From assembly GCF_030272615.1 (NCBI RefSeq), contig NC_081414.1, positions 335,341,427-335,405,426 on the forward strand: 64,000 nucleotides of DNA, given 5' to 3'. The translations under genes and the position numbers were made by a program. Of the stretch, positions 33,960-45,843 are shown in pieces. Positions within the stretch are counted from its first letter, which is position 1, and each line of letters begins with the position of its first letter. Below the pieces are notes generated by a model. It was not told the origin of the DNA and did no database searches. It was given only the letters and a program-made list of their open reading frames with translations. Origin of the DNA: Cryptomeria japonica. Taxonomy: Eukaryota; Streptophyta; Pinopsida; Cupressales; Cupressaceae.

Positions 33960-34620
33960 TGTATGATGAAATAAAGACTTGATTGATTGATGGATTTGAT
34001 TGCTTGCTTGATTGATTGATTTGATTGGCTCTAAGAAACTGGTTTAGTTTCTAATGCAAGAGCTTAGCAGAGTTTTGATTGAACTCAGTGATTGATAGAA
34101 AACCATGATTGATAGGCTTTTTAAAAATGATTTGATAGCTTAAGTTGCTTCAATTTGATTTGATAGATTTGATAATTGATGATTGATTCAGTTTGATTGC
34201 TTGATTGATTGATTGATTGATTTGATTGGCTCTAAGAAACCGATTTAGTTTCTAATGCAAGAGCTTGGCAAAGTTTTGATTGAACTCAATGATTGATAGA
34301 AAACCATGATTGATAGGTTTTAAAAAAATGATTTGATAGCTTAAGTTGCTTCAATTTGATTTGACAGATTTGATAATTGATGATTGATTAAGTTTGATTG
34401 CTTGATTGCTTGATTTGATTGATTGATTGATTTGATTGGCTCTAAGAAACTGATTTAGTTTCTAATGCAAGAGCTTAGCAGATTTTTGATTGAACTCAGT
34501 GATTGATACAAAACCATGATTGATAGGTTTTTTAAATATGATTTGATAGCTTAAGTTGCTTCAATTTGATTTGACAGATTTGATAATTGATGATTGATTC
34601 AGTTTGATTGCAGACTTTGA
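33960..34620. repeat. Tandem repeat, about 205-bp unit, three copies
   Basis: gattggctctaagaaac starts at 34023, 34224 and 34434, each followed by ggtttagtttctaatgcaag or a close variant, ttttgattgaactcagtg and a (gattgatt)n run. Copies are about 95 percent alike by eye, so this array is younger than the one at 290-2220. Confidence 0.85.
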
Positions 34621-36251
34621 TAGTTTTCCTATTGTTGATTTGATGGAAGGGCCATGCGCTCATGCTTTGATTTTCAATTTTGTTCTTTTTTTTAGTTTTT
34701 GGACATTTTTTTAATTTTTTGAGCTTTTTGGATTATAAGAAAGATGTATTTGGTTTCCCCAATGTGTAGAAAGACAAGGAATGGATGAATTGTTGAGCTG
34801 AAGATGAATGGGTGAAAGATGTAGGTAGCTTATGAGGAGACACATCAAGAGATTTTTTTGAAATCATGTTTTTGTCCTTAGTTTTGATCAAGCTCAAGAT
34901 GGAAAAAGGGGATATGGATGGAGATAGGATATGGATAGGAGAAAAAAGATCATAGATAGTGATAGATGATGGAAGAAATGAATAGTTAGGATAGATGGTA
35001 TAGATTGACATGAAGCAAGATCATAGATAGCACTGGATGAATTTAGATAGGGTAATGGATACTAGAGGAAGGATAATGGGAGATGTGGTATGAAGAATAG
35101 AGTGGATGAAACTTTGACCCCAAGTATAGAAGTCTCCATTTGTAAAGAGGTGATATGTAAGATTGTCACATTATTTAGCACCACCTGAATAAATGTTCCT
35201 GAACTTTTCAAAGATAAAGACCCAACCCACACTTAGAACCTCTGATAAATTCAACCAAACATATCTAGAAACTAGGAATTAGACTCAAAAGGGAAGAAGA
35301 ATCCCAAATTGGATCAAGGTACTTAGTCTTTGATTACCCATGTGTGTGCAATTGGGTTCATTCTGGCTCATATGATCATTGTAATCTTCAGAATCCAACG
35401 TGGCTAGCTACATGAGTTACCTTGACTTCAAAAGCATCCTGGATAGAGCCTCGCTGCTAGCAAGAATCCATAGCTCTACTGAGGTTATCGTTGTAATATC
35501 ACAAATATTGCTCCATTACCAACCAGGCATCCATAGCCCCGATGGTGTTACTCACATTTTCCCATAGCCAAGCTTTTGATATTTGATTTTTTTCTTTTCT
35601 TTTCTGGATATTTCTTTTCCTGATCATGCTTTGGATCTTTTGATATTGTCTTTTTCTTTTCTTATTTTGATTGCATTGGCTTGTAAGTAATGAAACTTAC
35701 ATGGGTTTAATAATTACAGTGGCACTGAAGCAAGATTTTAGATTTTTCACTAGCCATGTCTTTGACTAAGAGATCACAATGATTTAGAGCAATTGATTAA
35801 GTGTACGAGATATAGTAATAAAAAGATGTCAGTACCAAGATACGATAAGTGGTTCTTTTCAGGATTGAGTGTTTATCCCAACCAAAAGATAATGTTAAAG
35901 AGGAACAACCTCGGATTCTTAAGTGTATCATGAGTATATATCTAGGAATTAATGGACTGAACATGATATTCAAGCATGGGCAAGTATGTGACAAAATGAC
36001 ACAAATGCCTATTTCACAGATGATGAATTTATTCAAAGGATTGAATGAAAGGGATGGAAGGATAGAAAAGATGTGTTGGATAATAGATAGAATGTTTGAA
36101 GACTTGCATGAGGATAGATGGAAATGCATTCAAGATGAGTGTTGGCATACAACTTGAGAAGTGATGAAGATATGGAGGATAATTGAATTTTGGGACATAA
36201 GAACCCAAAATAGATGAAGGAAATGATGGAAGAATAGTTTTGAAAAGATGT
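34621..36251. other. No gene recognised
   Basis: AT-rich sequence. Short frames at 34733-35011 (minus) and 35849-36157 (plus) lack motifs. Confidence 0.45.
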
Positions 36252-36752
36252 TTAGATAGTTGTTTGAAACAAGTTCAAAGATGCGTTCCTTTGTTGATCT
36301 TTCTTATGGATCATTTGTGGTGATGGAATGGTGGCTAGAGGGAAGTAAGGACCCAAGATGGATGGAAGGGATAGAGAGTATGACTTTGGAATGAAAGGAC
36401 CTAAAATGGATTTGGAGGATGAAGAGTTTGACTTTGGAATGAAAGGACCTAAAATGGATTTGGAGGATGAAGATTTTTCTTGATCTTGACTTGGAGTAGG
36501 ATCATTTGAGTTTGTGTTTTCCACTTGATTTTGAATTAGATTAGTGAAGGAGATGGAAGGGATATGATGCTCTTTCTTAGGAGGTGGATGTTGAATGGGA
36601 CTCTTCTCTTGAGATAAAATGGGATCATCATGGATGGAATACCAAAATTTTAGGGGATCATCATAAGATTCTTGATTGGTAGGATCTTGATAAAAAATGG
36701 GATTAGATTGGAGAGCCATGATATCTTGATCTTGATTTAGGCTAGGACTCAT
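36252..36752 (-). CDS. Uncharacterised ORF with internal SSSSKSILGPFIPKS repeats
   Basis: An ATG-started, 166-residue open frame (MSPSLNQDQDIMALQ). It is Ser/Pro/Gln-rich, with SSSSKSILGPFIPKS present twice in tandem and a third degenerate copy (SLPSILGPYFPLA). At the DNA level this is a tandem duplication near 36360-36480. There is no signal peptide and no known domain. Its size and place, after a long AT-rich leader, recall the lone ORF of LTR-E, so it may be the only coding part of another pol-less LTR element. It could also be a chance frame kept open by the repeat. Confidence 0.35.
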   Translation of the reverse strand: MSPSLNQDQDIMALQSNPIFYQDPTNQESYDDPLKFWYSIHDDPILSQEKSPIQHPPPKKEHHIPSISFTNLIQNQVENTNSNDPTPSQDQEKSSSSKSILGPFIPKSNSSSSKSILGPFIPKSYSLSLPSILGPYFPLATIPSPQMIHKKDQQRNASLNLFQTTI

Positions 36753-37879
36753 TTCCTTTGAATAAGCTTCTTCTTTTTCAAATGAAAAGGGATGATCACA
36801 TGAGCGATCAAAGTTTCAGTTTAGATAGGTTGATGTTGTTGACTTGATTAATACTTTGTTTCAGATACTCAAGCTCACTAAGTCGAATAGAGGGTTTGTT
36901 CGATAGGCCCCTATGACAAAGTATGTCAAATGATATGAATAGAGTCTCTTGATATAGAAATTTGACTTGACTAACTTGAATACCTATCTAGGTATTGTTG
37001 TCGTTGAGATAGTTGGATGATATACTCTTGATCACTTGGTTTGATCTGGTGTTTCAAATGTTGGAAAGCCTTTGTATTACCCTTTTGATCAATTTTTTTC
37101 AGCAATTTGTTGGATTTTTTCTCACTCATAAATGATAATCTTCTTCAATTTTTAACCATTTGGAACATGTTACAGACATAGAAGACACAATGTTTAATAA
37201 ACAAAATGCACAAGCAAGTACAAATCTTATGGCAGGCTGAGACAATAATTGTTGAATCTCACGTGGGGTTTCCCTCAAGGCTATGCTATTCAAAGAGGAT
37301 ATTTAGATGCTTGACCCCACTGGCTCCACCCTTGGCACTCACTTCTTCGGGGCGGCCAAGCACCAGTTTCCATGAAAACTCCCCATGGCAAACTTTATAT
37401 CTCTACTAGGAACCATATGTATGTGAGCCGCTTCAGAGGCCCGACCTCCTACGCCAACAACTAGAAGGATTTTGGCAACTAGTACAAGTGGTTTTTAGTA
37501 AAGGCTTCCAGTCATGTGGCCACACATGTGGCACTTTAAGCTCTGTAAATAAGAAGGTTCCTAGCCTATAGAGGTTACACTCCATAGGGTTTATGGGGAA
37601 ACATAGTGTCAGTATGAACTTATCGGCACATGTTGTTTGGGACTTTTGTCACAAACACAATTTATTTATAGTGGATTGGAAGGACTTGGTATTAGCCTGT
37701 TTCCACTTTAGGTCATTCCCTTGTCACTGGCCCCCTCAAGGTAGCTTGGGAAGGCAGGCCCTCTAAAGGATTTTAAATGCTTGAAAGTAAAGAAAGCATA
37801 AAAGAGTGGGTTTGGCTTTTTGGTCACCCAATTAAGGGGAGAGCATATACCTACCACTTTCAAGGCATGGAATATAAGT
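36753..37879. other. No gene recognised; GC-richer patch at 37250-37560
   Basis: The patch (ccactggctccacccttggc..., ggggcggccaagcacc) contrasts with its AT-rich surroundings and may be part of an old repeat. I cannot name it. Confidence 0.4.
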
Positions 37880-38330
37880 GTTCTTTTTAACTTTCCATAG
37901 AAATGTGATCTATCCTCTATTTGGAGATGTTGCTCCAACAAGAATGGTGTTTATTTTAGCCCCACATAGCAAATGATTTTCTAAACTAGGAATTGGAAAT
38001 CCTAGTCAACAAAATGAAAATCGTTGCAAAAAGTAACTTGCTTTGCACAAATGGACAAGTTGATTGTTCTTTTTAACTTGAAAAAAAAAGAAGATTGATT
38101 GTTCTTTTTACCTTTGCAAGAAAATGAAAGATTGTTGTTCTTTTTAGAGCCCAAAATTTGAGGTGTGAATCCCAACTTTGCAAGAAAGTAAATGTTTGAT
38201 TTGTTGTTCTTTTTACCTTGAAAATGTGATTATTTTTAGAGCCCAAAAACAAGTGAGGTACTTTTGAGAACACTAAATTAACAAATGAAGTTCTTTTTAC
38301 CCAAAATGAAGTATGAGTTCTTTTTAACCA
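37880..38330. repeat. Cluster of seven GTTCTTTTTA motifs
   Basis: gttcttttta occurs at about 37884, 38067, 38096, 38133, 38204, 38289 and 38314, mostly followed by acc or acttg, with gagcccaaaa repeated twice between. The spacing is irregular. Confidence 0.6.
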
Positions 38331-38619
38331 ACTTTCAAAAAGCTAGAAAAGAAATCACTAAATCCTAACTTAACTCCTCCAAATCTGCAAGAAACTATTA
38401 GAAACCTGCAATATAAAAGAAGTTAGTGAAAATCAAAAACCTTAGGTGGGCTTCCATAAGAATAATTTCAAATTGTGGTTACAAATTTTTTTACTCCTGA
38501 TCCTGAAATGCCCTAAAATTTGACTAAGTCTGAAATTTGGAGAATCTTCCAAAAACTAGGTTTTGCATTATAACTCCTAGAGGTCTGAAACCCCTCTCAA
38601 ACATCTTGACAATTTGATA

Positions 38620-39408
38620 CATGGACATGCTTTTGTAACGTAGGTTAGCGCATTTGACAGTTTGATACATGGACATCATTCCAGTCCATAGCCATTCCGC
38701 CCTCTGCATTGTCAAACTTTGTATCTAAAACATCATGCACCTCCTGATTGGCTAAAGACTTAGGGTTTTTTAGAGCAAGGGAGGGTTTAACCTCATGGGA
38801 TTTAGCATACTTCATGATTAGGAAGATTAAACCCTCATGCATAACTAGATTATCCTCATTCTTAGAGTGCTTACTAATATATATCTCCAAAGAAGATAAC
38901 AAATAAAACAAAATGGAAATTCTCTTGTCATGCCTAAAATGATTCAGAATTGTGAAATGGTAAGAAAAGATGCTAGCAAATAGGCCATCGAGGGTTATGT
39001 ACCTCATTATGAATTCCTCCATATCTTACCAAAGACTCAGAAGGTCCAACCTATTGTAGCCACCATCCAGGTTCTTCTTAACCCTTCTTCTTTCGCTTTG
39101 TTTTTCATAGAAAACTGAGAGGGCTTCTTCCAAACTCTTCCTTTCTTTGAAATTTTTTTCCTACCCTCCATACTAAGCCCAAAAATCTTAGCAATAAAGG
39201 GTTCATCAATTCTGAACTCTGCCCCATACACATGCAACACCCCATTATCCTAATTGCTCACAAACAAATCCATGAGCTGATGGTTCTGTCCATGAAGTTT
39301 TTGAACAAAGGGCTACATTCCCCCATCAATGAATTCCCTCTAGACCTCCTCATTTTTCTCCCAAATCTCACACGAGGTTGACTCCACTTTGTTCTTGTCT
39401 CCCCCCAT
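38620..39408 (-). pseudogene. MGGD-family ORF, N-terminal part (copy 1)
   Basis: The ATG at 39408 begins MGGDKNKVESTSCEIWEKNE. Landmarks: VWREFIDGGM, VYGAEFRIDEPFIAKIFGLS, MEGRK, YITLDGLFASIFSYHF, LNHFRHDKRISILFYLLSSL and VMHEGLIFLIMKYAKSHE, then an acidic end (GGMAMDWNDVHVSN). Three stops and one frameshift near 39035 break it. The same landmarks recur in the copy at 55690-56573. From memory, similar proteins are frequent in plant repeats and belong to no characterised family. It lies immediately 3' of the LINE. Confidence 0.6.
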
Positions 39409-39632
39409 TATGTTACTGCTTTTTTAAATATTTCTGACGACACCAAAACCAGGCTTCAAACCAACACAAAACAAACATAACCACAAAAACAATTTGGAAA
39501 CTTGCCTTTGCTTCTTTCTATGGAAAGTCCTACACATGTGATCTATCATCATTAATGCTCAAGTGAAGAGAGATTTTTGGCATCCTTCCTCACCAAATCA
39601 CACAACTAGAATGAGAAGGAATCCCCTTCCTG

Positions 39633-40060
39633 TCACCACTTTTCATCATCTCTAACCACACTGAGATTAGCCATGTGGTCAGCTGGCCTGTTACCCTCCC
39701 TCAAAACATATGAGATTTTAATAGCCTCAAATTTGGTCATCATTTCAAAGCAATCCTGCATTACATGGTTAATCGTCCATCTAGGAGGAGATTTTTTGTT
39801 CAAACAATTTATTATATTTAACGAATCACTCTCCAACCAGACCTTCTTAAATCCTCTGTGGCTAGCCATTTTAAGACCAATGTAGGCTACATTTGCCGCA
39901 ACAAAATGGTTTTTTTGAGTGCCTAGTGGGAGTGCCACTGCTGAGACAAGCCTATCATTGTAATCACGCGCCACTCCCCCACAACCTGTCAACCCAAGAT
40001 TACCTTTGGTCTCCCTATCAACATTAATCTTGATCCACCCCCTAGGAGGAGCAATCTAAG
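39633..40060 (-). pseudogene. LINE RNase H domain (RVT_3 type)
   Basis: It begins near 40060 with PPRGWIKINVDRE (Asp of the first motif) and continues GCGGVARDYNDRLVSAVALP, NVAYIGLKMASHRGFKKVWL, ESDSLNIINCLN and VLREGNRPADHMANLSV. The acidic residues of the plant RVT_3 type are present. The stretch 39633-39992 is open without interruption for 119 codons. Confidence 0.9.
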
Positions 40061-40416
40061 CAATGTTGGGTCTTATGTGTTTCATTTTAACAGTAGGTTA
40101 TAAATATCCCAGTCAATGTTCCATCTGCTAATGATATCCCAATCCATTTTTTAAGAGATAATAGCCATCCATCATACTTTTAGGAGGGGTAAGACGCAAT
40201 GAAATTTTCCTTAATAGAAAATTGAATATGATGAGAAACCATGATAGTCAGAGAATATTTGTCTCTAAAAATGTGATTATTTATTTCCTTCCAAATGCCC
40301 CGGGCCACATGAGGGAGCATAAAATTCCAAAGAAACTTAAGAGATTGATTTTCCAAGGGGCACGACCATTGTAGCCAACATTCTAGCAGACTAAAGGGGA
40401 AGCACCAACTAATACC

Positions 40417-40847
40417 CTAGATGTCAAAGAAGTGGGCCCAAATCTCTCGACTAAAAGAGCAATGTAATAAAAGATGAGGAGTATCCTCAGCCTCTTCCTT
40501 ACAAAGAGAGCAATGATTAGGAAATGACATCCCCCTTCTACAAAGGTTATTAATGGAAAGCACTTTATTCTGCATAAACAACCAGAAAAAAATGTTAATT
40601 TTGGGGATCATGAACTTATTCCAGAGGCAAGACCAAAATGAGGCTGGAGAAAAGGATTTAGAGAGCATATCAAAGGCTCGAGAGACAAAAAAACCACCAG
40701 ATGGAGATCCCACCCAAACCAGAGAATCTTAAATAGGAATAGAGGGAATGTGGATAAAAGAGAGCCATTTCTAGAGAGGGAGGAGCAATGGATCCAACCT
40801 AGAAAAGTCAATCCAACTACAATCCTGAATATAATCTGATGCTCTGC
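40417..40847 (-). pseudogene. LINE zf-RVT domain
   Basis: The chain DSLVWVGSPSGGFFVSRAFD leads into FMIPKINIFFWLFMQNKVLS, INNLCRRGMSFPNHCSLCKE and EDTPHLLLHCSFSREIW: the zinc-binding reverse transcriptase-associated domain (C..C...H...C) typical of plant LINEs. Its upstream part continues across element H, at 42250-42474. Confidence 0.9.
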
Positions 40848-40857
40848 AAAATGGACA

Positions 40858-42239
40858 ATGTTAGACAAAAGCTTGTGGTCGTATAACACACAAAAACACA
40901 AGAAACAAAGACAAATGTTAGTGTTAATCTTGCAAAAACAAGTCTAAGAAGGCATACCAAAAGAGACACTAAAAACATGATGGAATATTTAACTATGGAA
41001 GCAAATACAACAAGGCATCTCCAAATGCCTTCTACCATGCTCTTAGTTCCTTCTCCCTTGTTCCTCTCCTCTCCAAGTTCCAAATTAGTGTAGCTCTCAA
41101 TAGCTTTTTGCACTATGGATGCCTTATGGAGGTTCAAGATTGTAGATGATTATGAAAAGTATGCAAATGCAAGCTTAATAACCAAAGAAAGATGAGTTAT
41201 CTAAATGCTTTTTCGTTAATTTTAACCAAAAGAGTGAATATGACTAATTATGCTAAATGCTCTCTAAAATTCTCTATAACTTAGATGCATACAAGTTTTT
41301 AGGATTTGGATTATGAAGAAATGGGCTCTATTTATAGGAAAAGTGGAGCAATGGATGGTTGAGATTGAGTAATCTCAACAAGGGTCAGGATTGAATGATA
41401 TTCAATCCATGTGAGGGCTTTCAACCCAATCCCAGGATGACAAGTGTCAACATGAGAGTGGTTGAGAGGAGAGGGAATAAACATTAAATGCTTGACATGA
41501 CCCGAGAGTTAACTTGGGAGTTAAGGTCAAGGTTGGGTTGAGTGAATACATTGTTTATTCAAAGAATAAAACTTTTATCCAATGGATAAACTCTTGTGCA
41601 AAGGTTAAAGGGATAACCATGGTCAAAGCAATAAATGCTTGAGGAGACACATGAGTCACATGAGGCTTGAGTTAGGGGTTAACCATAAATGGTCATGTAA
41701 GAGCTATAAGTGGTTTGGAAGACTTTAGAGGTTAATTTGTTGAACACACAAAGCATTTAATGCTTTTCAAAGACTTTGAAGTCTTTGAGAAGTGACTCCA
41801 AGTTGCTTAGGAATGCGACAATAATTAGGGGATGGATTAGGTTAATTAGGAAGGGTTTAGAAGAATCTAGAAGGGGGTTAGGATTGCAAGTGGGTTTGGT
41901 GGGTGAGGGAAAATAGGATTTTAATTAAAATAAAATTAATTTATTTCAACTTGTGGTTGCAACTTGCATTTGTAGGAAAATGCAAGTTGGGGGGAATAAA
42001 TGATTTTAAATAAATGTTTTTAATTATTTATTTAAAAGAAGAAAGGGGATTTAAATTGAATAAACAAGATTTATTCATTTAATTGAGTGTGAATTTGGTA
42101 TAATGAATTAATTAAAATAAATTGAATAAATTATTTAATTAATAGGAGAATGTTTTGAAGTTGAATTAATTAAATATTAATTTAATTAACTGATGGTAGT
42201 GGATTTTTAATCAAATAAATAGCAAATATTCATTTAATT
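40858..42239. mobile_element. Element H: 1.38-kb insertion with a 10-bp target duplication in the LINE
   Basis: AAAATGGACA is found at 40848-40857 and again at 42240-42249. Removing the insert plus one copy (1,392 bp, a multiple of three) joins the LINE frame exactly: VLWVVDYVV continues into ASDYIQDCSWIDFSRLDP and on into the zf-RVT domain. The insert has no long terminal inverted repeats and no clear coding region. Its right third is very AT-rich with ttaatta words; its left end reads atgttagacaaaagc. A 9-10 bp duplication suits a Mutator-like element better than an LTR, but terminal inverted repeats are missing, so the class is open. Confidence 0.75.
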
Positions 42240-42489
42240 AAAATGGACAGATTTATGTGACTACATAATCAACAACCCATAAGACAATCTGATCTTTACA
42301 CTGCTCCATGAAAGGGGTTGCCCAACTACAATCAATTAAGGGACAATCACGAACCCACCAATCTTCCCAGAAATGAATGTTCCGACCATTACCAAGGCAC
42401 CACTTTGAACCTTTAGAGATGAGGGATCTAGTATTTAGAAAGATTGACCAAAGGCTAGAAGCATTCTGGGCCATGCAGAGACCTTCAAG

Positions 42490-43106
42490 AATATCTTGAG
42501 GAGATCAGGATGAATGAAGGTACTTATAATCAATGATAGTAGTCCATTCATTAGACTCCTTAATCAATCTCCACAATTATTTGGCTAGCAGAGCCATATT
42601 AAAATCGCAAATATGTTTAATGGCCAGCCCACCCAGTTTCTTTTGCATGCAGACTTGGTCCTAAGCAACCAGATGGAGGCGGTTTTTAGATTCAGTACCT
42701 GTTCACAAGAAATTATTCTAGATCTTTTCCATTCGATCAACAAATTTGGCAGGGATTTTAAAAATACTCATGGCAGAAACTGGGAGATTCCGCAAAGAAG
42801 CTTTAATCAATTGAAGCTTACCTGCTTAGCTCAGTAAAGAACCCTTCTAGCCCACAAGTTTGTTCTGGAACCTATCAATCAAATCAGACCAAAAATCATC
42901 TGGAGATGGACCCTGGCAGAGAGGGAGCCCTAAATAGGTATCAGGGAAGGAGGCCATTTTACACCCTAGAACCTCAACAATCTTAATTTGTCTGTGAACA
43001 GGGGTGTTCAGGAAGAAGATGAAACTTTTATGGAGACTAATCCTCTGACCCAAACCTTTTTCATAAACATAAAGAAGTTGCTTCAAAGATTTAGCCTCCG
43101 AGACAA
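42490..43106 (-). pseudogene. LINE reverse transcriptase C-terminal part
   Basis: Landmarks are GCKMASFPDTYLGLPLCQGP, then a broken GKLQLIKAS-type block, FKIP-like remains and GGLAIKHICDFNMALLAK (minus). Many stops interrupt it. Confidence 0.8.
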
Positions 43107-43763
43107 CTATATAATATTATTGTTAACTTGTTATCTGTGTGACTTTTTTCTTTCACATTTTGAATTAAAGTCCATAATCCATTATCAAAGAGATGGAAGC
43201 AGGAGAATATAAAATGACCAGGAAATTAAAATATTTCTCAATGAGCTTATGAAGCACATAAATCATAGTAGTAATAAGAAAGTGTATTTTAGCATTAAAT
43301 AAGTAGAAAATTATTCCCATCCTCTAATTTAACCACACAAATCACATAGTATAAGTTATCATAACTATTATTAATTTGAGCACATAAATTAGAGAGTAAT
43401 TATAAATATTGCTTATTAATGTGAGGGGGACTTAAAGCTATCGACAAATTTCTTAGCACAAAGATGCAATCAGGTGAAGACTTAAATGAAGTTCTATTGC
43501 TTATGATGTTGATGAGACGAGGAAACAAATAATTCTAATCTTTTTGAGAAAAAAATGGTTAGATAAAGTTCAACATTTTTTAGTCATTTACAAAATATAG
43601 GTTTTATATGAAAATTGTAAAAATGATTGGTGGACTTTGCAATTTTTTGTGATGGTTATATATTGAAACTTTCTTTCTAAGTAATAATGCATAAATTATA
43701 TTAAAAAAACATATAAATTAATTATATAAATCAATTTCAATGTCTTTAAATTTTTTTTAATTG
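43107..43763. other. No feature recognised
   Basis: Very AT-rich DNA between the LINE and LTR-E. Confidence 0.5.
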
Positions 43764-43768
43764 GATGT

Positions 43769-44973
43769 TGTAGCGTCATAAAATTGCAACCCTTGAAATT
43801 TTGACCGTATTGTAGGCCCTCACCTTTGCGACTGCATTTCCCTACTCAATTGGGACCCTCTCTACATCATCATTCCAAATCTCCTCCTGTTTTGGCATTT
43901 ATGTCACCTTGTGACCCTGTTGAGGCCCCAAAATAGGGCAGGACAGGGGCGTGGTGCCCTTGTCCCCCTTGGAGAGGGGCGTGGTGCCCCTGTCATCCCT
44001 CTGTAGGTGGCCCCAAAAGGGGTCCATCTCACCCTTGACCCTGATTTTCTCTTTGGGATTCAATCTCCCCTAAATCGGCCTTCGGTGAGATTAAAATTAT
44101 CCTCCTAGGCAAGTATAAAAGGGGGATCTAGTCCTCTCATTTGCATAAGCATATATAAGAAAAAATTAGGAGGAGGCCTTCTTTATCATCATCAAGCGTT
44201 CAAGTGTTCAAGTCTTCAAACATCTCCTTCTTCATGTGTCTTCTTCATTCATCCATTGGAGCAACATTACAACATTCATTTACAAGCATGTGTGTGTGTT
44301 AGGGTTTTGTCATGTTACATACCATTTCATGCAACTTGTGATTACATTCAAGAAGCAAAACAACCATCATCAACAAATTGCAGATCTACAAGGTATACAT
44401 TTCCATTATTTACATTTAAGCATTTGAAATTACTTTCTTTCAAGGTTGATTCCTCAATCGGGGTTTGACTAATGCAAACCCCTATCCACAACCCTTCTTC
44501 CTTTCTTTTCTATGTGTAGGTTGCAGGTGCATGACTGTAATTGCAGATTTAGGCTTCATTTGTAGAGACGAAAAAACCCTTTTTGACTCGCGGATTTTTC
44601 AGAGGACCAGGTGCAACTTCAACTTGGTCCTGATGAATTTTCTCCAAATTTGTAGGGCAGATCTGTATCAGTCTAAATATCTTAGATCCAAAGTTACATC
44701 ATGATCCTGAATCGATAGCTCCTTATTTCACCGATTTTGTCTTCATTTTCTGCATAGTCAACAAGTCAACTCTTCTACTTACAAAAGAGGGTAAATTACA
44801 TTGCACCCTTGTAATTCACTTAGTATTCAGATTCTTATTCACTCTAGGGTCCGGATCTAGTGAATTCAACCCCTCTTTTGAATGTAAAGTATCTCCCAAG
44901 TGAAAATCATGCTAGTGATTTCCTTTCTCTCTCCTAGGTGGGGAATCACTAGGGTTCAATTTTCCACTTTACA
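43769..44973 (+). repeat. LTR-E 5' LTR
   Basis: Homologous along its full length to 50653-51818. It contains a hairpin-forming block near 44602-44628. Confidence 0.93.
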
Positions 44974-44976
44974 TTT

Positions 44977-44992
44977 TGGTGAACCCGACGTC
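44977..44992 (+). other. LTR-E putative primer-binding site
   Basis: TGGTGAACCCGACGTC three bases after the LTR. It begins with TGG, complementary to a tRNA CCA end, but the tRNA is not identified. Confidence 0.55.
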
Positions 44993-45551
44993 TTACATGC
45001 TTGTATTTTGCAAAAAATGCTCTTTATTGTCTTAGATCTGAAAATTACATTGATTATCAAATTCAATTCTTTCATTGTCTTGTTCATTTGCAAATCAAAT
45101 TTACAAAATTAAATGATTAATTGTCAAAACCCTAATTTTGAAACATCAACTTGAACTTGAGCAAAAATTGGATTTATATTTAATTTTCAGATTTGTGACT
45201 GTTTTTAGACTTGTCTTCTTGTCTAAAATTCAAACTTTTAGTTTCCCTCCTTTTCCCAAAATTCAAAATTTCAAAATTCAGTGGTTGTGTCCTAAAACCC
45301 TAATTTTCAAATTTAATTAGATTTTGTACAAATTTAAATCAATCTCAACCAATGTCAGTTTTCTAAATATTATTTAAGGTGGCCCTATCCATTAGATTTG
45401 ACATTTTTCAAAATTACAATTCAATTTCTTATTTTTTCCAAAATTCTAATATGGTCCTATTTCGACATTCAAACCATAATTTCACCTATCTAGAGATCGT
45501 AAAATCAATCAATTTTTTGGGGTTAGCTCTCAAATCATCGTAGCTTTCATC

Positions 45552-45843
45552 CTTGAAAATTTTCAAAAAAGTTGGGAGGACTGGGTGCAACTTCAACTCG
45601 GTCCCTGGCTTTTTTCTCGAAATTTCGGGAGACTGTTATGACTGTATTTAATTGCTTAAATCCAGAAAATTGGCTGATTTTGTCAAATTTTGATCCCTGA
45701 AAATTTCCGAAAAAGTTGGGAGGACCAGGTGCACTTTCAACCTGGCCCTTGACTTTTTTCTTGAAATTTCGGGAGACTTTTATGACTGTATTTAATTGCT
45801 TAAATCCAGAAAATTGGCTGATTTTGTCGAATTTTGATCCTCT
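45552..45843 (+). repeat. LTR-E leader tandem duplication, about 150-bp unit
   Basis: Two copies, each with gttgggaggac, a hairpin block, cttgaaatttcgggagact and tgcttaaatccagaaaattg. The hairpin block is also in both LTRs. Confidence 0.85.

Larger units (their letters stand above)
39420..43106 (-). mobile_element. L1-type LINE, 5'-truncated, decayed, interrupted by element H
   Basis: The minus strand carries the C-terminal half of a plant L1 ORF2. It starts abruptly at about 43106 inside the reverse transcriptase (LKQLLYVYEKGLGQRISLHK), just after where the YADD motif would be, so the 5' end and the endonuclease are missing. It ends near 39420 with a short A-run. The order RT tail, zf-RVT, RNase H identifies the RNase H-bearing plant L1 group. 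No target duplication is evident. Confidence 0.85.

Noticed and set aside
40858-42249. Element H as a solo LTR starting TGTTAG
   Set aside because: Using TG/CA ends gives no 5-bp duplication and shifts the LINE frame, whereas the 10-bp duplication restores it exactly.
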